Shown here: positions 5,996 to 11,354 of the stretch, one piece after another | Layout of the letters: each line of letters begins with the position of its first letter | Numbering within the stretch: the stretch's first letter is position 1 | NCBI GenBank assembly: GCA_023389045.1 | Contig: JAEWEZ010000023.1 | Span: 1-11,354, forward strand | Length of the DNA stretch: 11,354 nucleotides | Source: Actinomycetes bacterium | GTDB taxonomy: Bacteria; Actinomycetota; Actinomycetes; Actinomycetales; Dermabacteraceae | Direction of reading: 5' to 3' | Notes under the pieces: model-generated | Databases searched by the model: none | The model's input: only the letters and a program-made list of their open reading frames with translations | Told to the model about the DNA's origin: nothing | Program-made: the position numbers and the translations under genes

Positions 5996-7666
5996 CGGTG
6001 AGGCGTCCTGCCGCGTGCGGGCGAAATGCTCCGTGAGGTGCTCTGCCTCGAAACGCGCGAGGGCCGGCATCTCCCACCGTCCCTCACAGTGCACGATGCG
6101 CATGCCCTCCGCGTCGAGCCAGTTCAGCAGGATCTCTGTTTCCTGATGGTGCCCCTGACACAGCGGCGCCGGCTCCGCCTCCCAGATCTCCGGCTCCGCG
6201 AGGCGGGATGTGCGTAGCAGGGCCTTGGCTGCCCCGACCGGGTCGCCCCGCCGCGGGACCAGAGTGGTGCCGGCGAAGCGACCATGCCGCACCAGCAGCA
6301 GCTCCCACCCGCCGGGCCCGACCACGGGATCATCGGTCGGACGCGCTGCGACGAGCACCGGCACCGCACCGAGGGCACGCAGCCGGGAGGCTCGTCGCGC
6401 CGCCGCCAGGTAGCTCAAAGTGAGGCCCCGCAGACGCTCGGCATCCTCATAGCGGCCGGCCTCCACCTGGGCGCGCATCCGCTTCGCCACATGGTCAAGT
6501 ACCAGGGACGGGTCCTCGAGCATGACGGTGCGGAGCATTTCGCGATGCGAGGAGGCCAGCGCCCGTGCCCGCGCCGTGGCGTGTTCAAAGGAGGAGCCGC
6601 GGCCCATGACGGCCTCCGTGAGTAGGGCACGCAGCGGTTCGACATCATGTCGCGAGGAGAGCGGCCCGATCTGGGCTGATCCGTCGGACTCCCTGCGCGC
6701 AAGCCGCGCCGCCCGCAAACCCTCCCGTCCGCTGCCGAGCCGAAGCCAGAGCGCTTTTTCCGGATGCAGACCCTGCCGGTTTGAGGGTGGTTTTTCCGAG
6801 CCGATGATTCGCAGTTCCCGCACCGCCGCCTCGGTAGCGGTCGCGCATTCGATCACGCGGATCGACTCGGCGCGGGGGAGCATATCCAGCACACGGCGGC
6901 GCGTTTCTGCCGCCGTGAAATAGGTGCGTACCCGGCTGCGCAGATTGCGGGAGGTTCCCACATAGAGAGGGGAACCGTTCGCATCCATGAACTGATACAC
7001 CCCGGGAACAGCCGGAACGCTCTCGGCCAGATGCCGCTTGCGAAGCTGCACGGGGCGGGGCCGACGGTGCGCGCTGGAGAGGTCCTCCAGGGTGGCGGCA
7101 CGCGGGCCGAGCCTCTCGATGATCGCGTGCAACACATCGACCGTGGCGCGGGCATCGCTGAGCGCACGGTGATCGGGGGTCACCCGCGCCCCCACGTAGG
7201 CGGCGAGGGTGCCCAGACGGTGATCGCGCACTTCATCCCGCCCGTACACGCTGCGGGCCAGGGCGAGAGTGTCCACCACGGTGGGACGCGGCCAGGGGAT
7301 ATGGCAGCGGGCAGCCTGCGAAGCGAGGAACTGAATATCGAATCGCGCATTGTGCGCCACGAGCGCGGCATCACCCGCGAACTCCAAAAACATCGGAAGC
7401 ACGGCCGTGATCGGTGGCGCATCAGCCACGGTGGCATTCGTGATTCCGGTGAGGGAAGCGATGAAGGCGGGGATTGGCCGCTCGGGATTCACGAAGGTGC
7501 GAAACTCTCCCAGCACCTCGCCACCACGCACTTTGACCGCGCCGATCTCCGTGATTGCGTCCTGTTCCGGATTGGTTCCGGTGGTTTCGAGGTCGACGAC
7601 GACGAGCGTTGCCTGCGCAAGCGGCAGCCCCAGATCATCGAGGCTGAGCTGGCGGCGAGAGGGCAT
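5993..7666 (-). CDS. DEDDh 3'-5' exonuclease fused to a GIY-YIG (UvrC/Cho-like) nuclease
   Basis: A 557-residue protein with two nuclease modules. Residues about 20-185 are a DEDDh exonuclease like the DNA polymerase III epsilon subunit: D25 and E27 in VDLETTG, AHNARFD at 104-110, D132, and the H166/D171 pair in HRALSD. Residues about 217-300 are a GIY-YIG endonuclease of the UvrC N-terminal kind: GVY at 222-224, LYVG at 234-237, arginines in the helix after it, and E284 as the probable catalytic acid. Around 390-420 a segment with EAGRYEDAERLR resembles a UVR motif; the last 130 residues are unassigned. The UvrC RNase H-like and HhH domains are absent, as in E. coli Cho. It matches a widespread actinobacterial family (Rv2191-like), probably acting in DNA repair or processing; substrates are not known from sequence. 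No Shine-Dalgarno precedes the ATG. Confidence 0.93.
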   Translation of the reverse strand: MPSRRQLSLDDLGLPLAQATLVVVDLETTGTNPEQDAITEIGAVKVRGGEVLGEFRTFVNPERPIPAFIASLTGITNATVADAPPITAVLPMFLEFAGDAALVAHNARFDIQFLASQAARCHIPWPRPTVVDTLALARSVYGRDEVRDHRLGTLAAYVGARVTPDHRALSDARATVDVLHAIIERLGPRAATLEDLSSAHRRPRPVQLRKRHLAESVPAVPGVYQFMDANGSPLYVGTSRNLRSRVRTYFTAAETRRRVLDMLPRAESIRVIECATATEAAVRELRIIGSEKPPSNRQGLHPEKALWLRLGSGREGLRAARLARRESDGSAQIGPLSSRHDVEPLRALLTEAVMGRGSSFEHATARARALASSHREMLRTVMLEDPSLVLDHVAKRMRAQVEAGRYEDAERLRGLTLSYLAAARRASRLRALGAVPVLVAARPTDDPVVGPGGWELLLVRHGRFAGTTLVPRRGDPVGAAKALLRTSRLAEPEIWEAEPAPLCQGHHQETEILLNWLDAEGMRIVHCEGRWEMPALARFEAEHLTEHFARTRQDASP

Positions 7667-7672
7667 AGCGGC

Positions 7673-7678
7673 ACATTA
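7673..7678 (-). promoter_or_regulatory. Candidate -10 element for a leaderless nuclease mRNA
   Basis: TAATGT on the minus strand ends six bases before the nuclease ATG. This spacing would place the transcription start at the ATG itself, which fits the missing Shine-Dalgarno. No convincing -35 is visible. Confidence 0.35.
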
Positions 7679-7680
7679 CG

Positions 7681-7727
7681 ACGGGACCCTGACAAACACG
7701 GCGGCGCCGCGCATGCCAGGGTCCCGT
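7681..7727 (-). terminator. Large hairpin between the acyl-CoA ligase and nuclease genes
   Basis: ACGGGACCCTG (7681-7691) and CAGGGTCCCGT (7717-7727) form a perfect 11-bp inverted repeat. The 25-base loop contains the 10-base palindrome GCGGCGCCGC (7701-7710). It lies about 20 bases past the acyl-CoA ligase stop, a natural place for a terminator. No T-tract follows on the minus strand, as is common in high-GC actinobacteria. It also lies just upstream of the nuclease -10, so a regulatory role is an alternative. Confidence 0.55.
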
Positions 7728-7747
7728 GGATGGCCGCTGAGCAGACC

Positions 7748-9562
7748 TCAGGAGGTCGGCTTCGGGCGGGAGTAGATCGACTCGATGACGTCGGCGAAGT
7801 CCTTCTGGACCACATTGCGCTTGAGCTTCATCGAGGGGGTGAGGTAGCCGTTCTCCTCGCTGAAGTCCGTGTCAATGACCTCGAAGACGCGGATGGACTC
7901 AGCGCGGGAGACCGACTGGTTTGCCTTGTCGATGGCGGTCTGGAGTTCGGCGCGCACCTGCGGATCCTGCGCGGCCTCCTCGATGCTCATCTTGGGATCC
8001 TTGCCGTGGTTCTGCAGCCAGGTGGGCAGCATCTCGGCGTCGAGGGTGAGGATCGCGGCAACGAAGGGCTTCTGATCGCCCACGACCATGCACTGGGAGA
8101 CCAGCGGATGCGAACGCACCTGGTCCTCGAGCTGTGCGGGAGCGATGTTCTTACCGCCGGCGGTGACGAGCACCTCCTTGGAGCGCCCGGTAATCGACAG
8201 GCGGCCCTTCTCATCGAGGGCACCCAGATCGCCGGTGCGGAACCAGCCGTCCTTGAGTGCTTCGGCGGTGGCCTCGGGGTTATTGCGGTACTGCTTGAAG
8301 ACCATGATCCCCTTCACGAGGATCTCGCCGTTGTCGTCGATCGCAACGGTCGAACCCGGCAGGGGCGGGCCGACGGTTCCGGGCGCGTGATCCCACGGGG
8401 TGTTCACGCAGACGGGGGCGGTGGTTTCGGTCAGGCCGTAGCCCTCCAGCACCGTCACGCCGATACCGCGGAAGAAGTGCGCCAGACGCTCACCGAGCGG
8501 GGCGCCACCGGAGACAGCCCACTTGACCTGGCCGCCCATTGCCTCACGCAGGGTGCTGTAGACGAGCTTGTCGAAGGCGGCGTGCTTGAGCTTCAGGGCC
8601 AGCGGAACCGTCCCGGCAGACAGCGCCTTGGAGTAGGCAATCGCGGTATCGGCCGCCATCTGGAAGACCTTGCCCTTGCCCTTGGCGGTGGCCTTCGCCT
8701 CGGCGCCGTTGTACACCTTCTCGAACACTCGCGGCACGGCGAGCAGGAAGGACGGGCGGAAGGCAGCCAGGTCGGTGAGCAGGTTCTTGGTGTCGGCGGT
8801 GAAGGCGAGGGTGGTTCCGGCCGGGCCGGTGCAGGCCACGGTGAGCAGACGCGCGAACACATGCGCGAGCGGCAGGAACATGAGCATCTTCGACCCGGGC
8901 GGGAGCACCACGTCGCCCAGCAGGGCGACGGCACTGCGGGAGGTGTCCACGAAGTTCGAGTGGGTCAGCTCGGCGCCCTTGGGGCGGCCGGTGGTGCCGG
9001 AGGTGTAGATGATCGTGGCGATGTCGTCCCCGCGACGCGAAGCGCGACGCTCTTCCAGATCCTCATCGCTGACGTCCTTGCCGAGCTCCTTCAGCTCATC
9101 AAGGATCCCGTCCTCGATCACACCGATCGTGGTGAGCTTCGGCAGTTCGCTGCGCACCGACTCCATGTCCTCGCGGTGGCGGGTGCCTTCCACGATCGCG
9201 AAGCAGGCATCGGAATCGGAGGCGATCCACTGAATCTGGGAGGGGGAGGAGGTTTCGTAGATCGGCACCGTCACGCCGCCGGCCCACCACACGGCGTAGT
9301 CGGCCAGAACCCATTCGTAGCGAGTGCGGGACATGATCGCGACGCTGTCGCCCACCTTCACCCCGGAGGCCACGAGGCCCTTCGCCACCTTTTTCACCTC
9401 GGCGATGAAGTCCTGCACCGACAGGGGCGTGTATCCGCCGCGCCCGTCGGCCAGTTCAAACACCGGGATGTCCGGGTGGACACGCTCGCGTTCAAGAAGC
9501 GTGCTGGTGATGTTTTCCTCGGGGTTGGCGACGTGCTGGGCGGCAGTCCCGAACTGCTTCAC
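7748..9562 (-). CDS. fadD15: Long-chain fatty-acid--CoA ligase (FadD15-type AMP-binding enzyme)
   Basis: Adenylate-forming enzyme that activates fatty acids with ATP and then transfers them to coenzyme A, for lipid synthesis or breakdown. The 604-residue protein has all core motifs in order: YTSGTTGRPKG at 186-196 (phosphate-binding loop), GYGLTET at 374-380, GWFRTGDLG at 439-447, the hinge region ITGRSKEVLVTAGG at 457-470, and the catalytic lysine probably K579 in PSMKLKR. The CoA-ligase C-terminal domain and length (about 600) fit the long-chain FACS/FadD15 group. The frame stays open far upstream, opposite the glucokinase gene. The true start is the GTG at 9560-9562, preceded by GAAGGAG; an ATG further upstream (MEIPPVRIEG) is less likely. 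Acyl chain length and physiological role cannot be read from sequence. The gene is divergent from glucokinase. Confidence 0.93.
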   Translation of the reverse strand: MKQFGTAAQHVANPEENITSTLLERERVHPDIPVFELADGRGGYTPLSVQDFIAEVKKVAKGLVASGVKVGDSVAIMSRTRYEWVLADYAVWWAGGVTVPIYETSSPSQIQWIASDSDACFAIVEGTRHREDMESVRSELPKLTTIGVIEDGILDELKELGKDVSDEDLEERRASRRGDDIATIIYTSGTTGRPKGAELTHSNFVDTSRSAVALLGDVVLPPGSKMLMFLPLAHVFARLLTVACTGPAGTTLAFTADTKNLLTDLAAFRPSFLLAVPRVFEKVYNGAEAKATAKGKGKVFQMAADTAIAYSKALSAGTVPLALKLKHAAFDKLVYSTLREAMGGQVKWAVSGGAPLGERLAHFFRGIGVTVLEGYGLTETTAPVCVNTPWDHAPGTVGPPLPGSTVAIDDNGEILVKGIMVFKQYRNNPEATAEALKDGWFRTGDLGALDEKGRLSITGRSKEVLVTAGGKNIAPAQLEDQVRSHPLVSQCMVVGDQKPFVAAILTLDAEMLPTWLQNHGKDPKMSIEEAAQDPQVRAELQTAIDKANQSVSRAESIRVFEVIDTDFSEENGYLTPSMKLKRNVVQKDFADVIESIYSRPKPTS

Positions 9563-9567
9563 GGAAT

Positions 9568-9574
9568 CTCCTTC
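9568..9574 (-). promoter_or_regulatory. Ribosome binding site that sets the acyl-CoA ligase start
   Basis: GAAGGAG on the minus strand, five bases before the GTG at 9560-9562. It is the strongest Shine-Dalgarno in the window and decides the start against the upstream in-frame ATG. Confidence 0.75.
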
Positions 9575-9630
9575 GATCCGGACCGGGGGAATCTCCATCT
9601 GGGGGAGGCCCGCCCCGGAAGCGCGGCATG

Positions 9631-9651
9631 GTCCCGGGCAGTCTACGGGAC
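9631..9651. promoter_or_regulatory. Palindromic candidate operator over the acyl-CoA ligase promoter
   Basis: GTCCCG (9631-9636) and CGGGAC (9646-9651) form an inverted repeat with a nine-base centre. The centre holds TAGACT on the minus strand (9640-9645), a plausible -10 for the acyl-CoA ligase with a leader of about 70 bases. A protein bound here could block that promoter. No regulator gene is nearby. Confidence 0.35.
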
Positions 9652-9660
9652 AGGACCTCG

Positions 9661-9666
9661 TACGAT
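9661..9666 (+). promoter_or_regulatory. Candidate -10 element for glucokinase
   Basis: TACGAT on the plus strand fits the TAnnnT pattern and would give a leader of about 110 bases before the glucokinase ATG. No clear -35 is seen; the expected place falls inside the 9631-9651 palindrome. Confidence 0.3.
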
Positions 9667-9759
9667 GGACACGCGCCCCTGTCGCCACCGGATCGTGATG
9701 CTGAGACGTTCGTGAGTGGGTACCCCGCGACGGGTCCGACGGGGCTGGACACGCCCAGA

Positions 9760-9780
9760 GGCTCATCGAGCCGGAGAGGA
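9760..9780 (+). promoter_or_regulatory. Short hairpin next to the glucokinase ribosome binding site
   Basis: GGCTC, loop ATC, GAGCC (9760-9772) makes a perfect 5-bp stem directly followed by the Shine-Dalgarno GGAGAGGA (9773-9780), four bases before the ATG at 9785. The ribosome site supports this start over the GTG at 9716. Confidence 0.45.
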
Positions 9781-9784
9781 TCCC

Positions 9785-10723
9785 ATGCTCGCCATCGGAG
9801 TGGATATCGGCGGTACGAAAATTGCTGCTGGCGTGGTCGATCAGGAGGGGCGGATCATTGCCGCGACCGCCCGCACCACGCCGGCCACGGATCCGGAACT
9901 GATCGAAGCGGCGGTGGCTGATGCGGTCGCGGAACTGCGTCAGGGGCACGACGTGGTGGGCGTGGGTGTTGGCGCCGCAGGTTTTGTGAGCGCCGACCGG
10001 CGCACCGTCGTGTTTGCCGCGAACCTTGCCTGGAGGGACCGCGCCCTGGCTGCGGAACTGGAACGTATGACGGGCCTGCCGGTGGTGGTGGAGAACGACG
10101 CGAATGCCGCCGGATGGGCGGAGTTCCGTTTCGGCGCCGCCCGCGAGGCCCAGCACATGCTGATGCTGACGGTGGGCACGGGACTCGGCGGCGCGATTGT
10201 GATGGACGGGCATCTGGTGCGTGGCGCCGGCGGCTTCGCCGGGGAGATTGCGCATATGACCGCGGTGCCGCAGGGCCAGTGGTGTGGCTGTGGACGCCGC
10301 GGCTGCCTGGAGCAGTACACGGCCGGAACAGCCCTCGTACGCACCGCCCGTAAACGCGCCGCCGCCGGGGACAGCACTCTCGGGCCGCTCGTGCAGGCAG
10401 CTGGCGGCACCGTGAAGAAGATCGACGGTCCGCTCATTACGGCGCTTGCTCAGCAGGGTGATCCGGCCTGCCGTGCTCTGATCGCCGAGGTCGGTTCCTG
10501 GCTCGGGGAAGGTGCTGCCTCGATTGCGGCGATCCTGGACCCCGAGGTGATTGTGGTTGGCGGCGGTGTGAGTGCCGCCGGTGACCTGCTGTTGGAGCCG
10601 GCGCGTGGTTCCTATGTCGAGCATTTGACGGCGCGGATGCACCGCACGGTGGCTCCGTGGGTGGTTGCGGAGATGGGCAACAGCGCAGGGATCGTCGGGG
10701 CAGCGGATCTCGCGCGCTCTTAG
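9785..10723 (+). CDS. glk: ROK-family glucokinase
   Basis: Cytosolic sugar kinase that phosphorylates glucose to glucose 6-phosphate. The 312-residue protein has the ROK signatures: ATP-binding DIGGTK at 7-12, ENDAN at 103-107 with catalytic base D105, GTGLGGAI at 131-138, and the sugar/zinc region with E154, H157, C167, C169, C174 and E176 (the CGCGRRGCLE block, 167-176). The last motif is VVGGG at 257-261. Lack of an N-terminal helix-turn-helix makes it a kinase and not a ROK repressor. Glucose is the most likely substrate from the family and from the known glk near qcrCAB in Corynebacterium; another hexose or N-acetyl sugar cannot be excluded. The ATG at 9785 has a good Shine-Dalgarno. The gene is divergent from the acyl-CoA ligase and ends 77 bases before a convergent membrane-protein gene. 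Confidence 0.92.
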   Translation: MLAIGVDIGGTKIAAGVVDQEGRIIAATARTTPATDPELIEAAVADAVAELRQGHDVVGVGVGAAGFVSADRRTVVFAANLAWRDRALAAELERMTGLPVVVENDANAAGWAEFRFGAAREAQHMLMLTVGTGLGGAIVMDGHLVRGAGGFAGEIAHMTAVPQGQWCGCGRRGCLEQYTAGTALVRTARKRAAAGDSTLGPLVQAAGGTVKKIDGPLITALAQQGDPACRALIAEVGSWLGEGAASIAAILDPEVIVVGGGVSAAGDLLLEPARGSYVEHLTARMHRTVAPWVVAEMGNSAGIVGAADLARS

Positions 10724-10800
10724 GGCGAACTCTTTCCCGTCTTAGACTGAGCCCTGTCCAGCGCCGTGTCCCGCGCCCTACCCCTCGGCGTCCCCGAGCC

Positions 10801-11354
10801 CTATACCTCGGCTCCGTCGTCGCTTCCCCCGCGGTGGGTGGGTGCCTGCGCGAGAAGCGCGATCACCCCACCGATCGCGGCGACGGCACCGAGCGCTCCG
10901 AGCCAGCCTGGAATCGTGCTGGAGATGACGCTGAACAGCAGCAGTGCGAACCCGCCCAGGGCCGCCACCCAGGACCAGAGGAACACCCCGGAAGGGGCGG
11001 GAAGGTCGGGGTCGGGAGCGGTGAAATCCCCGTAGAGAACGTCGTCGTCATCGAGCTCGGGATGCCGGGTGCTGCCGCGCCAGGGCGCGCCAGCGTGATG
11101 TCCCGGAGCGTGGTGTCGCAGCGCGGAGGGGTGCGCGGCGCGGGCACGGGCACGGTCCTCAGCGGTGGGTTCGACGGGGGAGTCCGCCGAGAAGCCCCGA
11201 GCGGGGGAGTGCGTCGTGGGGAATGCGGCACGCTGCGCATCGGCGAGTTCCCGCGGGGCGTCTCCGGGGGCGAGCCGCACGCCCTCTTCTCGCAGCATCC
11301 GCGCGAACTGGTCGTTGATCTCCGGATGAGGTCCCTTCGCGCCGGAGCCAGGGG
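10801..11354 (-). CDS. Hypothetical two-helix membrane protein, N terminus probably beyond the window
   Basis: Function not recognised. The reading frame runs open from the window edge to a TAG stop at 10801-10803, about 184 codons. An ATG at 11296-11298 could start a 165-residue product, but it has no Shine-Dalgarno, and the codons before it (ending INDQFAR) read like protein, so I treat the gene as partial. Numbering from that ATG: a long soluble, Ala/Arg/His-rich and probably disordered part (1-80), an acidic DDDD run (83-86), a proline-containing linker (about 95-102), two hydrophobic helices (about 103-125 and 131-151) and a charged tail ending DDGAEV. This order (soluble N terminus, acidic/proline linker, helix pair, DDGA-V end) resembles conserved actinobacterial membrane proteins of unknown function. 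It is convergent with glucokinase. Confidence 0.7.
   Translation of the reverse strand, partial: PGSGAKGPHPEINDQFARMLREEGVRLAPGDAPRELADAQRAAFPTTHSPARGFSADSPVEPTAEDRARARAAHPSALRHHAPGHHAGAPWRGSTRHPELDDDDVLYGDFTAPDPDLPAPSGVFLWSWVAALGGFALLLFSVISSTIPGWLGALGAVAAIGGVIALLAQAPTHRGGSDDGAEV

Noticed and set aside
7031..9715. 894-codon plus-strand frame across the nuclease and acyl-CoA ligase genes
   Set aside because: It spans two well-supported opposite-strand genes and their intergenic region, has no domain or ribosome site, and is explained by codon bias.
9716..9784. Upstream GTG start for glucokinase
   Set aside because: It would place 23 unrelated residues before the standard ROK N terminus; the ATG at 9785 has a good ribosome site.
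9563..10642. Upstream extension of the acyl-CoA ligase frame to 964 codons
   Set aside because: The extension is antisense to glucokinase and unlike any protein family; a strong Shine-Dalgarno marks the GTG at 9562.
10722..10798. Terminator between glucokinase and the membrane-protein gene
   Set aside because: Only weak repeats are present: AGGGC/GCCCT with a 24-base loop, and a 5-bp CTCGG/CCGAG stem at 10784-10798. Neither has a T-tract, and both are easily chance in this base composition.
1..11354. A novel defence, mobile or biosynthetic system
   Set aside because: All genes except the terminal membrane protein belong to recognised families in a known actinobacterial arrangement. I saw no transposase, integrase, attachment-site repeat or toxin-antitoxin-like pair.

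Overview
The window is a stretch of ordinary actinobacterial chromosome. High GC throughout, strongly GC-ending codons, several GTG starts and the gene content point to a member of the Actinomycetia, most likely Micrococcales. The genus cannot be fixed from the sequence alone. I found no mobile element, CRISPR array, tRNA or rRNA, and no gap between genes longer than about 220 bases.

Layout. (1) 10-4360, minus strand: ctaE-qcrC-qcrA-qcrB, transcribed from high to low coordinates. It encodes subunit III of the aa3 cytochrome c oxidase and the three subunits of the cytochrome bcc complex. The three qcr genes are packed tightly (4-base overlap, then a 4-base gap). (2) 4361-4573: a divergent promoter region with an inverted repeat and a short hairpin. 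(3) 4574-5659, plus: trpD, anthranilate phosphoribosyltransferase. (4) 5656-5934, minus: a stand-alone Lrp/AsnC ligand-binding (RAM) protein without a DNA-binding domain, overlapping the end of trpD tail to tail by 4 bases. (5) 5993-7666, minus: a DEDDh exonuclease fused to a UvrC/Cho-like GIY-YIG nuclease and a UVR-like segment. (6) 7748-9562, minus: a FadD15-type long-chain acyl-CoA ligase. (7) 9563-9784: a second divergent promoter region. (8) 9785-10723, plus: a ROK-family glucokinase. (9) 10801 to the window end, minus: a two-helix membrane protein of unknown function, probably cut by the window edge.

How it fits together. QcrCAB oxidises menaquinol and passes electrons through its own di-haem cytochrome to the aa3 oxidase, which contains CtaE. 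The other genes are metabolic or repair functions (tryptophan synthesis, nucleic-acid processing, fatty-acid activation, glucose phosphorylation) that are conserved as neighbours rather than as one pathway. From memory, Mycobacterium tuberculosis has fadD15 (Rv2187), a UvrC-like/exonuclease gene (Rv2191), trpD (Rv2192c), ctaE-qcrCAB (Rv2193-Rv2196) in similar order, and Corynebacterium glutamicum has glk close to qcrCAB. I therefore read this as a conserved housekeeping block and not a new system. The less explained parts are the RAM protein, the fused nuclease, the two divergent control regions and the terminal membrane protein.
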